Part shown: positions 54,682 to 63,804 of the stretch, in pieces
Position numbering within the stretch: position 1 is the stretch's first letter
Layout of the letters: the number at the start of each line of letters is the position of its first letter
Assembly (NCBI GenBank): GCA_046328525.1
Contig: JAXLWK010000007.1
Coordinates: forward strand, 62,001 to 126,000
Length of the DNA stretch: 64,000 nt
Direction: 5' to 3'
Source: JBDHWG01 sp046328525
Lineage (GTDB): Bacteria; Chloroflexota; Anaerolineae; Epilineales; JAHCIE01
Translations under genes and position numbers: made by a program
The notes under the pieces: model-generated
Database searches by the model: none
What the model saw: the letters and a program-made list of their open reading frames with translations, nothing else
What the model was told of the DNA's origin: nothing

Positions 54682-55494
54682 ATGAAAGAACGGCGGCATT
54701 TGTGGTGGTCTGAATTGACGGCGCCCGAGGTCATCCAGTGGGCGAAAGAGGAATGCGACATCGCCCTGCTGCCGATTGGCGCAACCGAGCAGCACGGGCC
54801 TCACGCCCCCATCGGCGTGGACAACTACAATGCTATCGGCCTGGCCGAGCTGATCGCGAAGCGCACCGGCGTCATGCTTCTCCCCTGCCCCATGTATGGG
54901 TCACACCCGTACCACCACTGGTACATGCCGTGCAACATCCCGCTGAGCTACGAGACGCACATCGGTCTGCTGACCGACATCGTGCGCGGCGCGTCCCACG
55001 CCGGCTACAACAAGTTCATCATCCTGTCGGCGCACGGCCAGGTCTCGACAACCCTCGTCGCCGTACATAAGCTCGGCCTGGAAGGCTACTTCACCCTGTC
55101 GCTGCACTGGTACGACTTCCTGCGCGACGACCAGACGGCGCTGGAGGACCTGATGTGGCACGCCGACGAGGCCGAGACCTCGATGGGTCTGTACCTCTAC
55201 CCGCAGTACATTGACATGAGCAAGGCGTCGAAGGGCGGCGGGACGCCGCTCGTGGACCGCCGCTTCATCATCGCGCCCGGCCAGCGCCCGCGCCCCGGCA
55301 TGATGTACCACTTCGAGGGTACGTTCGCGCGGCCGGAGTACAAAGAGCTGGAGAACGGCATCATCGGCGACGCGACCAAGGCCACGCGGGAGAAGGGCGA
55401 GCAGATCGTCATGGGTGTCGTCAACGGGGTCAGCGACCTCATCTTCGACATCATGGCGCGCTATCCGGTGGGCGTCAAGCCGCCCGTCCAGTAA
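54682..55494 (+). CDS. creatininase-family amidohydrolase
   Basis: 270 residues, creatininase family (creatinine amidohydrolase, FAPy-deformylase and mycofactocin-MftE relatives), binuclear-metal enzymes acting on cyclic amides or lactones. Visible ligand motifs are LPIGATEQHGPHAPIGVDN (Glu, His, Asp) near the N-terminus, the His of SAHGQVS replacing the usual NGHGGN, and Glu in HADEAETS. The altered NGHGGN motif hints at a different substrate pocket. GAGGAGG lies eight bases upstream. Third gene of the operon. Confidence 0.9.
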   Translation: MKERRHLWWSELTAPEVIQWAKEECDIALLPIGATEQHGPHAPIGVDNYNAIGLAELIAKRTGVMLLPCPMYGSHPYHHWYMPCNIPLSYETHIGLLTDIVRGASHAGYNKFIILSAHGQVSTTLVAVHKLGLEGYFTLSLHWYDFLRDDQTALEDLMWHADEAETSMGLYLYPQYIDMSKASKGGGTPLVDRRFIIAPGQRPRPGMMYHFEGTFARPEYKELENGIIGDATKATREKGEQIVMGVVNGVSDLIFDIMARYPVGVKPPVQ

Positions 55495-55504
55495 GGGGGC
55501 GCGC

Positions 55505-56281
55505 ATGAAGCTCCAGGATCGAGTCGCCATCATCACCGGCGCGGCGCGGGGCATCGGCCTGGCCTGCGCCCGGCGTTTCGCCGCCGAAGGCGCGAAGGTT
55601 GTGCTGGCCGACGTCAACATGGCCGCCGGGCAGGCGGCGGCGGACGGGATTCGGGCTGCGGGAGGCGACGCCGCCTTCGTCGCGTGCGACGTCAGCCAGA
55701 AAGCCCAGGTCGAGACTCTGGTCGCGGCGGCGGTGAGCGCCTTCGGCCGGGTGGACATCGTGGTCAACAACGCCGGCCTCAATCACAAGGCCGAGTTCCT
55801 GGAGACGACCGAGGAGGACTGGGACCGCGTCATCGCCGTGGACCTGAAAGGGACGTTCCTGCTCAGCCAGGCTGCCGCGCGCCAGATGATCTGGCAGGGC
55901 GGGGGCGGCGCGATCGTGAATCTCTCCTCGGTGATGGCGGTGCTGGCGCTGGCCGACCAGGTTCCGTACTGCGCGGCCAAGGGCGGCGTCAACCAGCTCA
56001 CCAAGTCCATGGCCCTCGCCCTGGCCGACAAGGGCATTCGCGTCAACGCCATCGGCCCGGGGCCGGTGATGACCGAGCTGATGGCGGTCGTGGTGGATAG
56101 CGACGCCAAGCGCGACGTCCTGCTAGAGCGCATGCCGCTCGGCCGCTTCGCCGAGTGCGACGAAATCGCCCGCGTCGCCGTGTTCCTGGCGAGCGATGAC
56201 GCCAGCTTCATCACCGGCCAGACGATCTACCCGGACGGCGGCCGCATGATTCAGGCGTTTCCACGCAAGATGGAAGCGTAG
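55505..56281 (+). CDS. SDR-family NAD(P)-dependent dehydrogenase
   Basis: 258 residues, classical SDR: TGAARGIG (11-18), Asp36 after strand 2 suggesting NAD preference, NNAG (88-91), Ser141/142, Tyr155 and Lys159 (YCAAK). It oxidises a secondary alcohol, often a sugar or polyol. ATG 55505 has AAGGGGG six bases upstream and lies ten bases after the creatininase-family stop; the frame opens 30 codons earlier inside that gene. Confidence 0.93.
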   Translation: MKLQDRVAIITGAARGIGLACARRFAAEGAKVVLADVNMAAGQAAADGIRAAGGDAAFVACDVSQKAQVETLVAAAVSAFGRVDIVVNNAGLNHKAEFLETTEEDWDRVIAVDLKGTFLLSQAAARQMIWQGGGGAIVNLSSVMAVLALADQVPYCAAKGGVNQLTKSMALALADKGIRVNAIGPGPVMTELMAVVVDSDAKRDVLLERMPLGRFAECDEIARVAVFLASDDASFITGQTIYPDGGRMIQAFPRKMEA

Positions 56282-56292
56282 AGGGACCTCCG

Positions 56293-57717
56293 ATGTCGAA
56301 CCCGAAAGTTGGCCTCATCACATTTGGTGACGAGCGGCCCCACGAGTGGGAGAAGCTGTTTCGCGGGCTGACCGAGCCGCGCCACGCCCAGGCCGTCGCC
56401 TACCTCGCGACGCTTCCTGTCGATCTGCATGCGGCGCCAACCGTCGCCCGCACCAAGGACGAGATAGACGCCCAGGTGGATGCTTTGCGCGCGGCGGGCG
56501 TCGAGGCGCTGGTAGCCCACGTGCCGTGCTGGACGGCGCCCAACCTGGTGGTGCGCGGCATCCAGCGCCTTGGTCTGCCGACCGCCCTGCTCTCGAACAA
56601 AAGCCCGGCGACCCACGGGACGGTGGCGCTGCTCGGGGCGGGCGGGGCACTCGACCAGATTGGCTACCCGCACCTCCGCGTGCGCGAGGATTTTGAGACC
56701 GGCCGGGTCGGCGACCGTCTGCTGCCGTTCGCCCGCGCGGCGGCGGCGGTGCGGCGGTTGCGCGGCCAGGTGTTCGGCCTGTTCGGCGGCCGCTCCCTGG
56801 GCATTGACACCGGCACCTTCGACCCGATGCAGTGGCGCGAGCTGTTCGGGGTGGACGTGGAGCACATTGACCAGCTGGAAATTATCCGCCGCGCGGAGGC
56901 GATGGCCGAGGCGCCGGCCGCCGAGATAATTGGCTGGCTGGAGGCGAACGCCGCCGGCGTCGCCTACAACGGGCAAGGACTGACGCCGGCGCGGCTGTCC
57001 TTCCAGGCGCGCTGCTACCTGGCGACACGGCAGATCGTCGAGGAGAAGGGCCTGGACTTCGTCGCCGTCAAGTGCATGCCCGACCTGTCCACAAACTATG
57101 TGCCGCAATGCCTGACCGCCGCTTTCCTCCCCAGCCCCTACGACGCGGCGGGCGCGAAAGAGCCAATCGCCATGGCGTGCGAGGCGGACGGCGACGGCGC
57201 GCTGACGATGCAGATTCTCAAGCACGTCTCAGGCGGCAAGCCGGTGCTGTTCGCCGACTTGAGCTACCTCAGCGACGAAACCCAGACGATCTATCTGCCT
57301 AACTGCGGGGCGATGTGTTCCTGGTACGCGGCCCGTTCCGACACCCCGGCTGACAACCTGCGCCACATCGAGCTGCGGCCGGCTATGCGCCCGGGCGGCG
57401 GCGCCATCACCTACTTCCGCGCTGCCCCCGGCCCGCTCACCCTGGCGCGGCTGTCGCGCAAGCGCGGCCAGTACAGCATGACGATCCTGCCGGGCGAGGC
57501 CGTCGCGCCGACAGCGGCGGAGTACGACGCGTTCGTGCAGGCGCGCGGCCGCCACCAGCTTCCGACGGCATTCGTCAAGGTGGGCGTCAGCTTCGACCGC
57601 CTGATTGACGAGTTTGGCTCTAATCATATCTCCGGCGTCGCCGGTACGTACGTCGAGGAGCTGCGGCATGTCTGCCGCCTGCTCGACATCACGCCGATTG
57701 TGATGGATGAACCATGA
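56293..57717 (+). CDS. FucI/AraA-like sugar isomerase-family protein
   Basis: 474 residues with the fold pattern of L-fucose/L-arabinose isomerases: a Rossmann-like N-domain (VGLITFGDERPHEWEK), a middle domain with FGLFGGRSLGID, and the C-domain with AVKCMPDLS and EADGDGALTMQIL. The Glu and Asp of the last two blocks correspond to metal ligands in FucI. It is shorter than E. coli FucI (about 590), like other FucI-related proteins of unknown substrate. Its last four bases (ATGA) overlap the start of the methyltransferase gene, so the two products are made in step and may act on the same substrate. Confidence 0.87.
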   Translation: MSNPKVGLITFGDERPHEWEKLFRGLTEPRHAQAVAYLATLPVDLHAAPTVARTKDEIDAQVDALRAAGVEALVAHVPCWTAPNLVVRGIQRLGLPTALLSNKSPATHGTVALLGAGGALDQIGYPHLRVREDFETGRVGDRLLPFARAAAAVRRLRGQVFGLFGGRSLGIDTGTFDPMQWRELFGVDVEHIDQLEIIRRAEAMAEAPAAEIIGWLEANAAGVAYNGQGLTPARLSFQARCYLATRQIVEEKGLDFVAVKCMPDLSTNYVPQCLTAAFLPSPYDAAGAKEPIAMACEADGDGALTMQILKHVSGGKPVLFADLSYLSDETQTIYLPNCGAMCSWYAARSDTPADNLRHIELRPAMRPGGGAITYFRAAPGPLTLARLSRKRGQYSMTILPGEAVAPTAAEYDAFVQARGRHQLPTAFVKVGVSFDRLIDEFGSNHISGVAGTYVEELRHVCRLLDITPIVMDEP

Positions 57718-58886
57718 CCCCACGCGAACGCTTCCAAGCCACGCTGAGCCACCGCCAACCCGACCGGGTGCTGGTGGACTTTGGCAAGCACGTCGGCTCG
57801 TTTCACCGCGACGCCTACGCCAATCTGCGGGCGTACTGGCCGGATCTGGATCTGCCGGCCGAGCCGCGCATCCTCGACCGCATGGCGCAAAACGTCCGCC
57901 TCGACGACGTCCTGTGCCAACGTCTCGGCATAGACTTCCGCTGGCTCGTTCCCAACTGGGTCGGCGTGCGCGATGTGGAGATCGAGGGCGAGCCGGGCTA
58001 CATTGACATGTGGCAGACGCCCCACAAGTGGACCGACGTCGGCCGCTACTATGCCATTCACAGCCAGCCGCTCGGCCGGGATGACCTGACCGCCGCCGAC
58101 ATCGCGGCGTTCGACTGGCCCAACCCGCGCAACCCGGCGATGTTCACCGGGCTGCGGGAGCAGGCGCGCGACTGGTTCGAGAACAGCGACGTGATTGTCG
58201 GCGCCGATGGCATCAAGGTCGGCATCCTTCAGACGGCCTCCCAGCTTCGCGGCTACGACGCGCTGTTCACCGACTTCGTGGAGGACCCCGACCTGGCGCA
58301 CGCTCTCCTGGACACGCTCTCGGAACTGATCAACGCGATGTACGAGGAATACATGCGCGCCGTCGGCCCCTATGTTCAGGTCGTCGTGATTACAGATGAC
58401 CAGGGGACGCAGAAATCGCTCATGGTCTCGCCGGCGATGTTCCGCGAGTTCATCAAGCCGCGGCTGAAGTCCCAGATCGAGACGATCAAGCGCGCGGCCG
58501 ACGTCAAAGTGCTGATGCACTGCGACGGCGCGATTCTGCCCATCGTCGAGGACCTCATCGAGATCGGCGTGGACATTCTGAATCCCATCCAGACCGTCGT
58601 CAAGGGCTTCGAGGATACGGCGGCGCTCAAGGCGCGCTTCGGCGACCGCGTCTGCTTCCACGGCGCCATTGACGTGCAGCAGGTCCTGCCCAACGCGACG
58701 CCAGACGACATCCGCCGCGAGGTCGCCCGGCGCATCGGCGACCTGGGGGCGGAGGGCGGCTTCATCATCGCGCCGTGCCACAACATCAACGTGGACACGC
58801 CCGTGGAAACCGTCGCGGCCATGTTCGAGGCCGCGCAGCAATACGGGACGCACCGCGTTGACCCAGTTGCCGAACGAGAAGGCTAA
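57714..58886 (+). CDS. UroD-family corrinoid methyltransferase (substrate demethylase, MtaA/MtbA/CmuA-like)
   Basis: 390 residues, uroporphyrinogen-decarboxylase superfamily TIM barrel. The zinc ligands used by methyltransferase members are seen as His269-Cys270 (LMHCDG) and Cys355 (APCHN); true UroD lacks them. It would take a methyl group from an O-, N- or S-methyl substrate and pass it to the corrinoid protein encoded next. The start overlaps the isomerase stop. No canonical heme role is likely because of the methyl-transfer neighbours. The methyl donor is unknown. Confidence 0.92.
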   Translation: MTPRERFQATLSHRQPDRVLVDFGKHVGSFHRDAYANLRAYWPDLDLPAEPRILDRMAQNVRLDDVLCQRLGIDFRWLVPNWVGVRDVEIEGEPGYIDMWQTPHKWTDVGRYYAIHSQPLGRDDLTAADIAAFDWPNPRNPAMFTGLREQARDWFENSDVIVGADGIKVGILQTASQLRGYDALFTDFVEDPDLAHALLDTLSELINAMYEEYMRAVGPYVQVVVITDDQGTQKSLMVSPAMFREFIKPRLKSQIETIKRAADVKVLMHCDGAILPIVEDLIEIGVDILNPIQTVVKGFEDTAALKARFGDRVCFHGAIDVQQVLPNATPDDIRREVARRIGDLGAEGGFIIAPCHNINVDTPVETVAAMFEAAQQYGTHRVDPVAEREG

Positions 58887-58915
58887 CGGCGTGTGACCCG
58901 GGAGCGGCGCACCCT

Positions 58916-58940
58916 GTAGTGACGACTTCCGGTCGTTCTG
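58916..58940. repeat. short palindromic repeat between methyltransferase and corrinoid-protein genes
   Basis: TAGTGACGACTTCCGGTCGTTC resembles one arm unit of the palindrome at 19642-19696 (TAGTAACGACTTCAGTCGTT). The hairpin lies in the only sizeable gap (72 bases) of this stretch of the operon and may adjust relative expression. Confidence 0.55.
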
Positions 58941-58958
58941 CGCTGAGGGAGAGCTAAC

Positions 58959-59600
58959 ATGGAACCTGTGCTTCAGGAAGTCTACGATGTGATTCTGAAC
59001 GGGCGGGCCAAGCTGTCCGCCGCGAAAGTCCAGGCCGCGCTGGACGCCGGCGTCGAGCCGTCGCGCATTTTGAACGAGGGCATGATCGCGGCGTTGGGCG
59101 AGGTGGGCCGGCTGTTCGAGGAAGGCGAATACTTCGTGCCGGAGATGCTCGTCGCGGCGAAGGCGATGCAGGCGGGTATCACCGTCCTGCGGCCCCATCT
59201 CATGCGAACGAACGTCCAGGCTGTCGGCCGCGTGGTCATCGGGACGGTCAAAGGGGACCTGCACGACATCGGCAAGAACCTCGTCACCATGATGCTCGAA
59301 GGCGCGGGCTTCGAGGTCAACGACCTGGGGATTGACGTGCCGCCGGAGAAGTTCGTGGAGGCGGCCGGCTCGGGCGCGTGCGACATCGTCGCGCTCTCCG
59401 CCCTGCTCACGACAACCATGCCGATGATGAAGACAACCATTGAGGCCCTGAAACAGGCCGGCGTGCGCGACCAGGTCAAGGTACTCGTTGGCGGTGCGCC
59501 GGTGACCGACGCCTATGCCGAGCGCATCGGCGCGGACGCCTACGCGCCCGACGCCAACCGCGCTGTGATCGTCGCCAAAGCCCTGCTGGGCAACGGTTAG
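58959..59600 (+). CDS. corrinoid (B12-binding) methyl-carrier protein
   Basis: 213 residues, MtbC/MtmC/MtaC type. The N-terminal helical cap (about 1-88) precedes a B12-binding domain with GTVKGDLHDIGKNL: Asp100-x-His102-x-x-Gly105 is the base-off cobalt ligand motif, His102 being the lower ligand. ALSALLTTTMPMMK and VGGAPVTDAYA complete the fold. It carries the methyl group from the UroD-type enzyme to the methyl-THF methyltransferase. ATG 58959 follows GAGGGAGAG. Confidence 0.97.
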   Translation: MEPVLQEVYDVILNGRAKLSAAKVQAALDAGVEPSRILNEGMIAALGEVGRLFEEGEYFVPEMLVAAKAMQAGITVLRPHLMRTNVQAVGRVVIGTVKGDLHDIGKNLVTMMLEGAGFEVNDLGIDVPPEKFVEAAGSGACDIVALSALLTTTMPMMKTTIEALKQAGVRDQVKVLVGGAPVTDAYAERIGADAYAPDANRAVIVAKALLGNG

Positions 59601-59633
59601 CGATGTTGTCCCACCAGCCGAGGGAGGAAGCCC

Positions 59634-60497
59634 ATGAACACAGTGCTTGAATCGCGCACCCAAACTACTATTATCGGGCCTGATCAGCCCTTTGTCATGA
59701 TCGGCGAGCGCATCAACCCGACCGGGCGCAAGAAGCTCGGCCCGGAGATGGCGGCGGGCGACTTCGCGCGCGTCATGCGCGACGCGGAGGCCCAGGTGGC
59801 CGCTGGCGCCCAGGTCCTCGACATCAACGCCGGCTATCCCCTGGGCGACGAGGTCGAGATGCTGGTCGCTGCAACGCGGGCGGTCACGAGCGTCGTGGAG
59901 GCGCCGCTGTGCTTCGACTCCTCCGTCGTGGATGCCCTCGCCGCCGCCCTCGCCGCCTACGACGGCAAGGCGCTGGTCAACTCTGTGACCGGCGAGGATG
60001 CCCGCCTGGAGATCGTGCTGCCCCTGGTCAAGAAACATGGCGCGGCGGTCATCGGCATGGCGAACGACGAAGCCGGCGTCTCCAACGACCCGGCTGAGCG
60101 TCTGCGCGTCGCCCGCAAGATTGTCCAGCGCGCCCAGGACCACGGCATCCCGCCGCAAGACGTCATCATTGACCCCTTGCTCCTGGCGGTGAGCGCCGAC
60201 CCGAGCGCGCCCCGCGTCACGCTGGAGACCATCCGACTTATCCGCGACGAGCTGGGCGTGAACATGTCGTTCGGCGCCGGCAACGTCTCGTTCGGTCTGC
60301 CGGACCGCGGGCCTGTCGGCGCGGCCTATCTCGCCATGGCCATCGAGGCCGGCTTGACGTGCGCCATCATGGACCCGACCAACCCGCTCCTCCAGCAGGC
60401 CGTCCTGGCCGCCGACGTGTTGCTCGGGCGGGACGAGGATGCATTCGCGTGGATCCGCGCCTACCGCCAGCGGCAGAAGGCGCTGGCGCCAGCGTGA
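59634..60497 (+). CDS. methyltetrahydrofolate:corrinoid methyltransferase (pterin-binding)
   Basis: 287 residues, dihydropteroate-synthase-like barrel as in AcsE, MtgA and the MetH pterin domain. Motifs: GERINPTGRKKL (about 22-33), LDINAGYPLGDE (pterin-binding Asp and Asn), and GAGNVSFGLPDR near 213-224 with the conserved Asn. It moves the methyl group between corrinoid and tetrahydrofolate; here the likely direction is from methyl-corrinoid to THF. GAGGGAGG precedes the ATG. The 3' end overlaps the activator gene by four bases (GTGA). Confidence 0.95.
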   Translation: MNTVLESRTQTTIIGPDQPFVMIGERINPTGRKKLGPEMAAGDFARVMRDAEAQVAAGAQVLDINAGYPLGDEVEMLVAATRAVTSVVEAPLCFDSSVVDALAAALAAYDGKALVNSVTGEDARLEIVLPLVKKHGAAVIGMANDEAGVSNDPAERLRVARKIVQRAQDHGIPPQDVIIDPLLLAVSADPSAPRVTLETIRLIRDELGVNMSFGAGNVSFGLPDRGPVGAAYLAMAIEAGLTCAIMDPTNPLLQQAVLAADVLLGRDEDAFAWIRAYRQRQKALAPA

Positions 60498-62338
60498 AAC
60501 ACCGCCTGGAGTTCCGTCCCCAGGGACTTGTCGCCCACGCGCCGGACGGCATGAGCCTGTTCGACGCGGCCAATTGGGCGGGGCTGGCGATTGACAGCAC
60601 GTGCGGCGGGCGCGGCACCTGCGGCAAGTGCCGCGTGCGGGTGCTTGAGGGCGCGAACGGCGTTACCTCCGCCGATAGGCGCTTCCTGACAGCGGCGGAG
60701 ATTGACTCAGGCTGGCGCCTGGCGTGCCAGGCCGTGGTGCGCTCTGAGTGTGTCGTCGAGGCGCCGCGGATGATGGGCGCGCCCAAGGCCGCCCTCCTGG
60801 GATACGGGCGGCACGTCGCCCTCGCCCCGAACGTCAAGAAGGTCTACCTGGCGCTGCCCGCGCCCGCGCTCGAGGATGGGCGTTCTGATGCGCGCCGCCT
60901 TGCGGACGCTCTGCGCGACGAGGGGTTTGAGGCGTGCCTCGCCCCATCCGTCTGGCGCGCTCTTCCTCATCGGCTGCGCGAGAGCTTCTTCCAGGTGACC
61001 GCCGTGCTGTGCGGCGATGAGGTGATTGACGTCGAAGTGGGCGACACGCGCGGGCAGAGTTTTGGCCTCGCGCTGGATGTTGGGACGACGACGGTCGTCG
61101 CCGCGCTCGTCAATCTCGACACGGGCGCGGTTGCCGCCGTCGAGTCGGCCCTCAACGGCCAGGCGGTCTACGGTGCCGATGTCATCAGCCGCGTGGCCCA
61201 CACGATGGAAGCGCCGGAGGGGCTGGCCCAGCTCCAGGCGCGGATCGTCGAAACCGTAACCCGGCTGGTCGAACGGCTGCTGGCGAGCGCCGAGGCGCCG
61301 CGCGAAAGCGTCTACGAGGCGGTGGTCGTCGGCAATGCGACGATGCTGCACTTGCTCCTGGGTATCCCGCCGCAAGCCATCGCCGTGTATCCTTTCATCC
61401 AGGCCGTTGGAGATGCCCTGACGCTGCGCGCCGCCGACCTTGGACTCCCTCTCCATCCGGGGGCGCGCGTGGCGACAGTGCCCTCCCTGGGCGCGTACGT
61501 CGGGGCGGACGTGGTCGCGGGGATGCTGGCGACGGGGCTGGCGCGGCGGCGAGACGGCAAGCTGCGGCTGTACATCGACGTCGGCACCAACGGCGAGATC
61601 GTGCTGAGCGGTCCTGAGACCACCCTGGCGACAGCGGCCCCGGCCGGTCCGGCCTTCGAGGGCGCTCAGATTCGATGCGGTATGCGGGCCAGCGCGGGAG
61701 CGATTGAGGGCGTCGCCATAGACGACGACATTCGGCTGCAAACCGTCGGCGGCGGCGCGGCAGCCATTGGCATCTGCGGCTCCGGTCTGATTGATGCTGT
61801 GGCCGAACTGCTCAGGGTCGGCTTGCTCTCGCCATCCGGCCGACTGGCGCGGCCGGAGGAGGCGCGGGGCCGCTTGCCCGATGCCCTCGTCAACCGACTT
61901 GTGCCGATTGACCGGACGCGCGCCGTCTTGCTCAGCTCACCCGACGACGGGATCGTCCTGACGCAACGCGACGTTCGCGCGCTTCAGTACGCCAAAGCCG
62001 CCATTGCGACAGGCGTCAAGGCGCTGATGGAGCGGCTCGGCGTCGCGGAGAGCGACCTCGACGAGGTATTGCTGGCGGGCTCGTTCGGTTCCTATATCAA
62101 CCCGGCCAGCGCGCGGGCGATTGGCCTCGTGCCGTGGGTCCCGCTGGAGCGCATCGTCGCCGTGGGGAACGCGGCCGGCGAGGGCGCGAAGATGGCCCTC
62201 GTCTCCTTCCGCGAGCGGCAGGCCGCCAACCATATCGCTGAGGCAGTGGAGTACGTCGAGCTGTCAGCGCGGCGAGACTTCAACGCCCTGTTCACCCAGT
62301 CCCTCGCGTTCCCTGACCCTGGAGGGTTGACAGTATGA
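60494..62338 (+). CDS. reductive activator of corrinoid proteins (RACo-like, DUF4445)
   Basis: 614 residues. An N-terminal [2Fe-2S] ferredoxin domain has Cys37, Cys43, Cys46 and Cys78 (CGGRGTCGKC ... LAC), followed by a linker and an ASKHA-type ATPase region beginning near DVGTTTVVAALV, with IDVGTNGEIVL and LLAGSFGSYINP. RACo proteins use ATP to reduce inactive Co(II) corrinoid back to Co(I). Start GTG 60494 overlaps the upstream stop, and family similarity begins right there; a longer frame from 60359 runs inside the previous gene. Presence of an activator implies that the corrinoid protein is oxidised during turnover. Confidence 0.95.
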   Translation: MKHRLEFRPQGLVAHAPDGMSLFDAANWAGLAIDSTCGGRGTCGKCRVRVLEGANGVTSADRRFLTAAEIDSGWRLACQAVVRSECVVEAPRMMGAPKAALLGYGRHVALAPNVKKVYLALPAPALEDGRSDARRLADALRDEGFEACLAPSVWRALPHRLRESFFQVTAVLCGDEVIDVEVGDTRGQSFGLALDVGTTTVVAALVNLDTGAVAAVESALNGQAVYGADVISRVAHTMEAPEGLAQLQARIVETVTRLVERLLASAEAPRESVYEAVVVGNATMLHLLLGIPPQAIAVYPFIQAVGDALTLRAADLGLPLHPGARVATVPSLGAYVGADVVAGMLATGLARRRDGKLRLYIDVGTNGEIVLSGPETTLATAAPAGPAFEGAQIRCGMRASAGAIEGVAIDDDIRLQTVGGGAAAIGICGSGLIDAVAELLRVGLLSPSGRLARPEEARGRLPDALVNRLVPIDRTRAVLLSSPDDGIVLTQRDVRALQYAKAAIATGVKALMERLGVAESDLDEVLLAGSFGSYINPASARAIGLVPWVPLERIVAVGNAAGEGAKMALVSFRERQAANHIAEAVEYVELSARRDFNALFTQSLAFPDPGGLTV

Positions 62339-62748
62339 AGCCGTGGCTCAAGGAGGATTCGGGGCTTGCGCGCTGGGCCGCGCATCTCATGATCCCCATC
62401 GAGAGATGGAGCAAGGGCGCCGCTTTTGGCTGCCAGATGTGCGGCCAGTGCATCCTGCATTCGACCGGCATGACCTGCCCGATGACCTGCCCGAAGAATC
62501 TGCGCAATGGGCCATGCGGTGGCGTGCGCCCCAACGGTCACTGCGAGGTCTACCCTGAGATGCGCTGCCGCTGGGTGCAGGCCATCGAGACCGCGCCAAA
62601 GCTGCCCCTCTGGCAGGAGCATCCCCATCACCTCCAGCCGCCAGTCAACTGGCGGTTGCAAGGCACCTCCTCCTGGATCAACCTCTTGACCGGCAAGGAT
62701 CGAATCCTTCCCAAAGCCTGGGAGGGCGCGCCTGATGACCACCACTGA
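62335..62748 (+). CDS. metV: MetV-like zinc-binding partner of methylene-THF reductase
   Basis: 137 residues of the methylenetetrahydrofolate-reductase C-terminal (MTHFR_C) family. It is cysteine-rich: CQMCGQC, MTCPMTCPK, NGPCGGV and MRCRW supply iron-sulfur or zinc ligands. In acetogens MetV forms a complex with MetF. ATGA overlap with the activator gene and a 14-base overlap with metF indicate tight translational coupling. Confidence 0.92.
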   Translation: MKPWLKEDSGLARWAAHLMIPIERWSKGAAFGCQMCGQCILHSTGMTCPMTCPKNLRNGPCGGVRPNGHCEVYPEMRCRWVQAIETAPKLPLWQEHPHHLQPPVNWRLQGTSSWINLLTGKDRILPKAWEGAPDDHH

Positions 62749-63730
62749 CCATGGCCCTACCGCGTCGCCTTCACCTCGCCCGCCGCTGCACAGCGAGGGC
62801 GGGCGGCTGGAGCGTGTCTTGCGCGCTGGCCTTTTTGCTGTCACGGCCGAGCTGAACCCGCCCGACACGGCCGACCCGCAAGCGGTCTACGACGCCGCGC
62901 TGCCCCTGGCCGGGGTGGCCGACGCCATCAACACGACCGACGCATCTGGGGCGCACGTTCACATGTCGAGCCTGGGCATGGCGGCTCTGCTGACCCGCGT
63001 CGGCTACGAGCCTGTATTTCAGATGTCGTGCCGCGACCGCAACCGCATCGCTCTGCAAGGCGACCTGCTCGGCGCCGCCGCTCTCGGCGTCAAGAACGTC
63101 CTGTGCATTACGGGCGACGACGTGACCGCCGGCGACCAGCCGGAGGCCAAACGGGTCTTCGACTTCGACTCGATCAACCTGCTGCGGACGGTTCGGACGC
63201 TGCGCGACCAGGGCATGTTCCTGAGCGGGCGCCGGCTACAAGCGCCGCCGCACGTGTTCATTGGCGCCGTCGAGAACCCGTTCGCCCCGCCGCTCGACTG
63301 GCGGCCGCACCGACTAGCGAAGAAGATCGCCGCCGGCGCCGAGTTCATCCAGACGCAGTACGTCTTTGACGTGGACATCTTCCAGCGCTTCATGGCCGCT
63401 GTGCGGGACCTGGGTCTCCATGAGCGCGTCTACATCCTGGCCGGCGTCGGTCCGTTGCGCTCGCCGAAGGCCGCCGAGTACATGCGCACCCGTGTGCCGG
63501 GCGTCTACATCCCCGACTCGGTGGTCGCCCGCCTGAACAAGACGCCCAAAGCGCGCTGGCAGGACGAAGGCATGCGCATTTGCGTCGAGATCATCGAGCA
63601 GGTGCGCCAGATCGAGGGCGTCCGGGGCGTTCACGTCATGGCCTTCCGCCAGGAGGAGATGGTCGCTGAGATCATCCGCCGCGCCAACCTTCTGCCGCGC
63701 ACCCAACGGCCGTCGCACGTTCCGCTGTAA
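62735..63730 (+). CDS. metF: 5,10-methylenetetrahydrofolate reductase
   Basis: 331 residues, FAD-dependent TIM barrel of the MetF family: TAELNPPD near the N-terminus, NVLCITGDDV (about 122-131), FIGAVENPF, AEFIQTQYVFD and YILAGVGPL. It interconverts methyl- and methylene-THF. With the demethylation genes upstream it likely runs in the oxidative direction, feeding the methyl carbon into the THF C1 pool; the direction is inference. It is the last gene of the operon. The next promoter begins 41 bases after its stop. Confidence 0.95.
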   Translation: MTTTDHGPTASPSPRPPLHSEGGRLERVLRAGLFAVTAELNPPDTADPQAVYDAALPLAGVADAINTTDASGAHVHMSSLGMAALLTRVGYEPVFQMSCRDRNRIALQGDLLGAAALGVKNVLCITGDDVTAGDQPEAKRVFDFDSINLLRTVRTLRDQGMFLSGRRLQAPPHVFIGAVENPFAPPLDWRPHRLAKKIAAGAEFIQTQYVFDVDIFQRFMAAVRDLGLHERVYILAGVGPLRSPKAAEYMRTRVPGVYIPDSVVARLNKTPKARWQDEGMRICVEIIEQVRQIEGVRGVHVMAFRQEEMVAEIIRRANLLPRTQRPSHVPL

Positions 63731-63770
63731 GTGTGTTTGACGAATTCGACGAGAAGCCGCGCCAAAACCC

Positions 63771-63799
63771 TTGACAGGCTTAGCTATCTCTGTTATAAT
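63771..63799 (+). promoter_or_regulatory. sigma-70 promoter of the last gene
   Basis: -35 TTGACA (63771-63776), 17-base spacer, -10 TATAAT (63794-63799): full consensus. Confidence 0.9.
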
Positions 63800-63804
63800 G
63801 GCTC

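Noticed and set aside
57624..60158. Minus-strand open frame of 844 codons
   Set aside because: It lies opposite the methyltransferase, corrinoid-protein and methyl-THF methyltransferase genes; it is a long antisense shadow.
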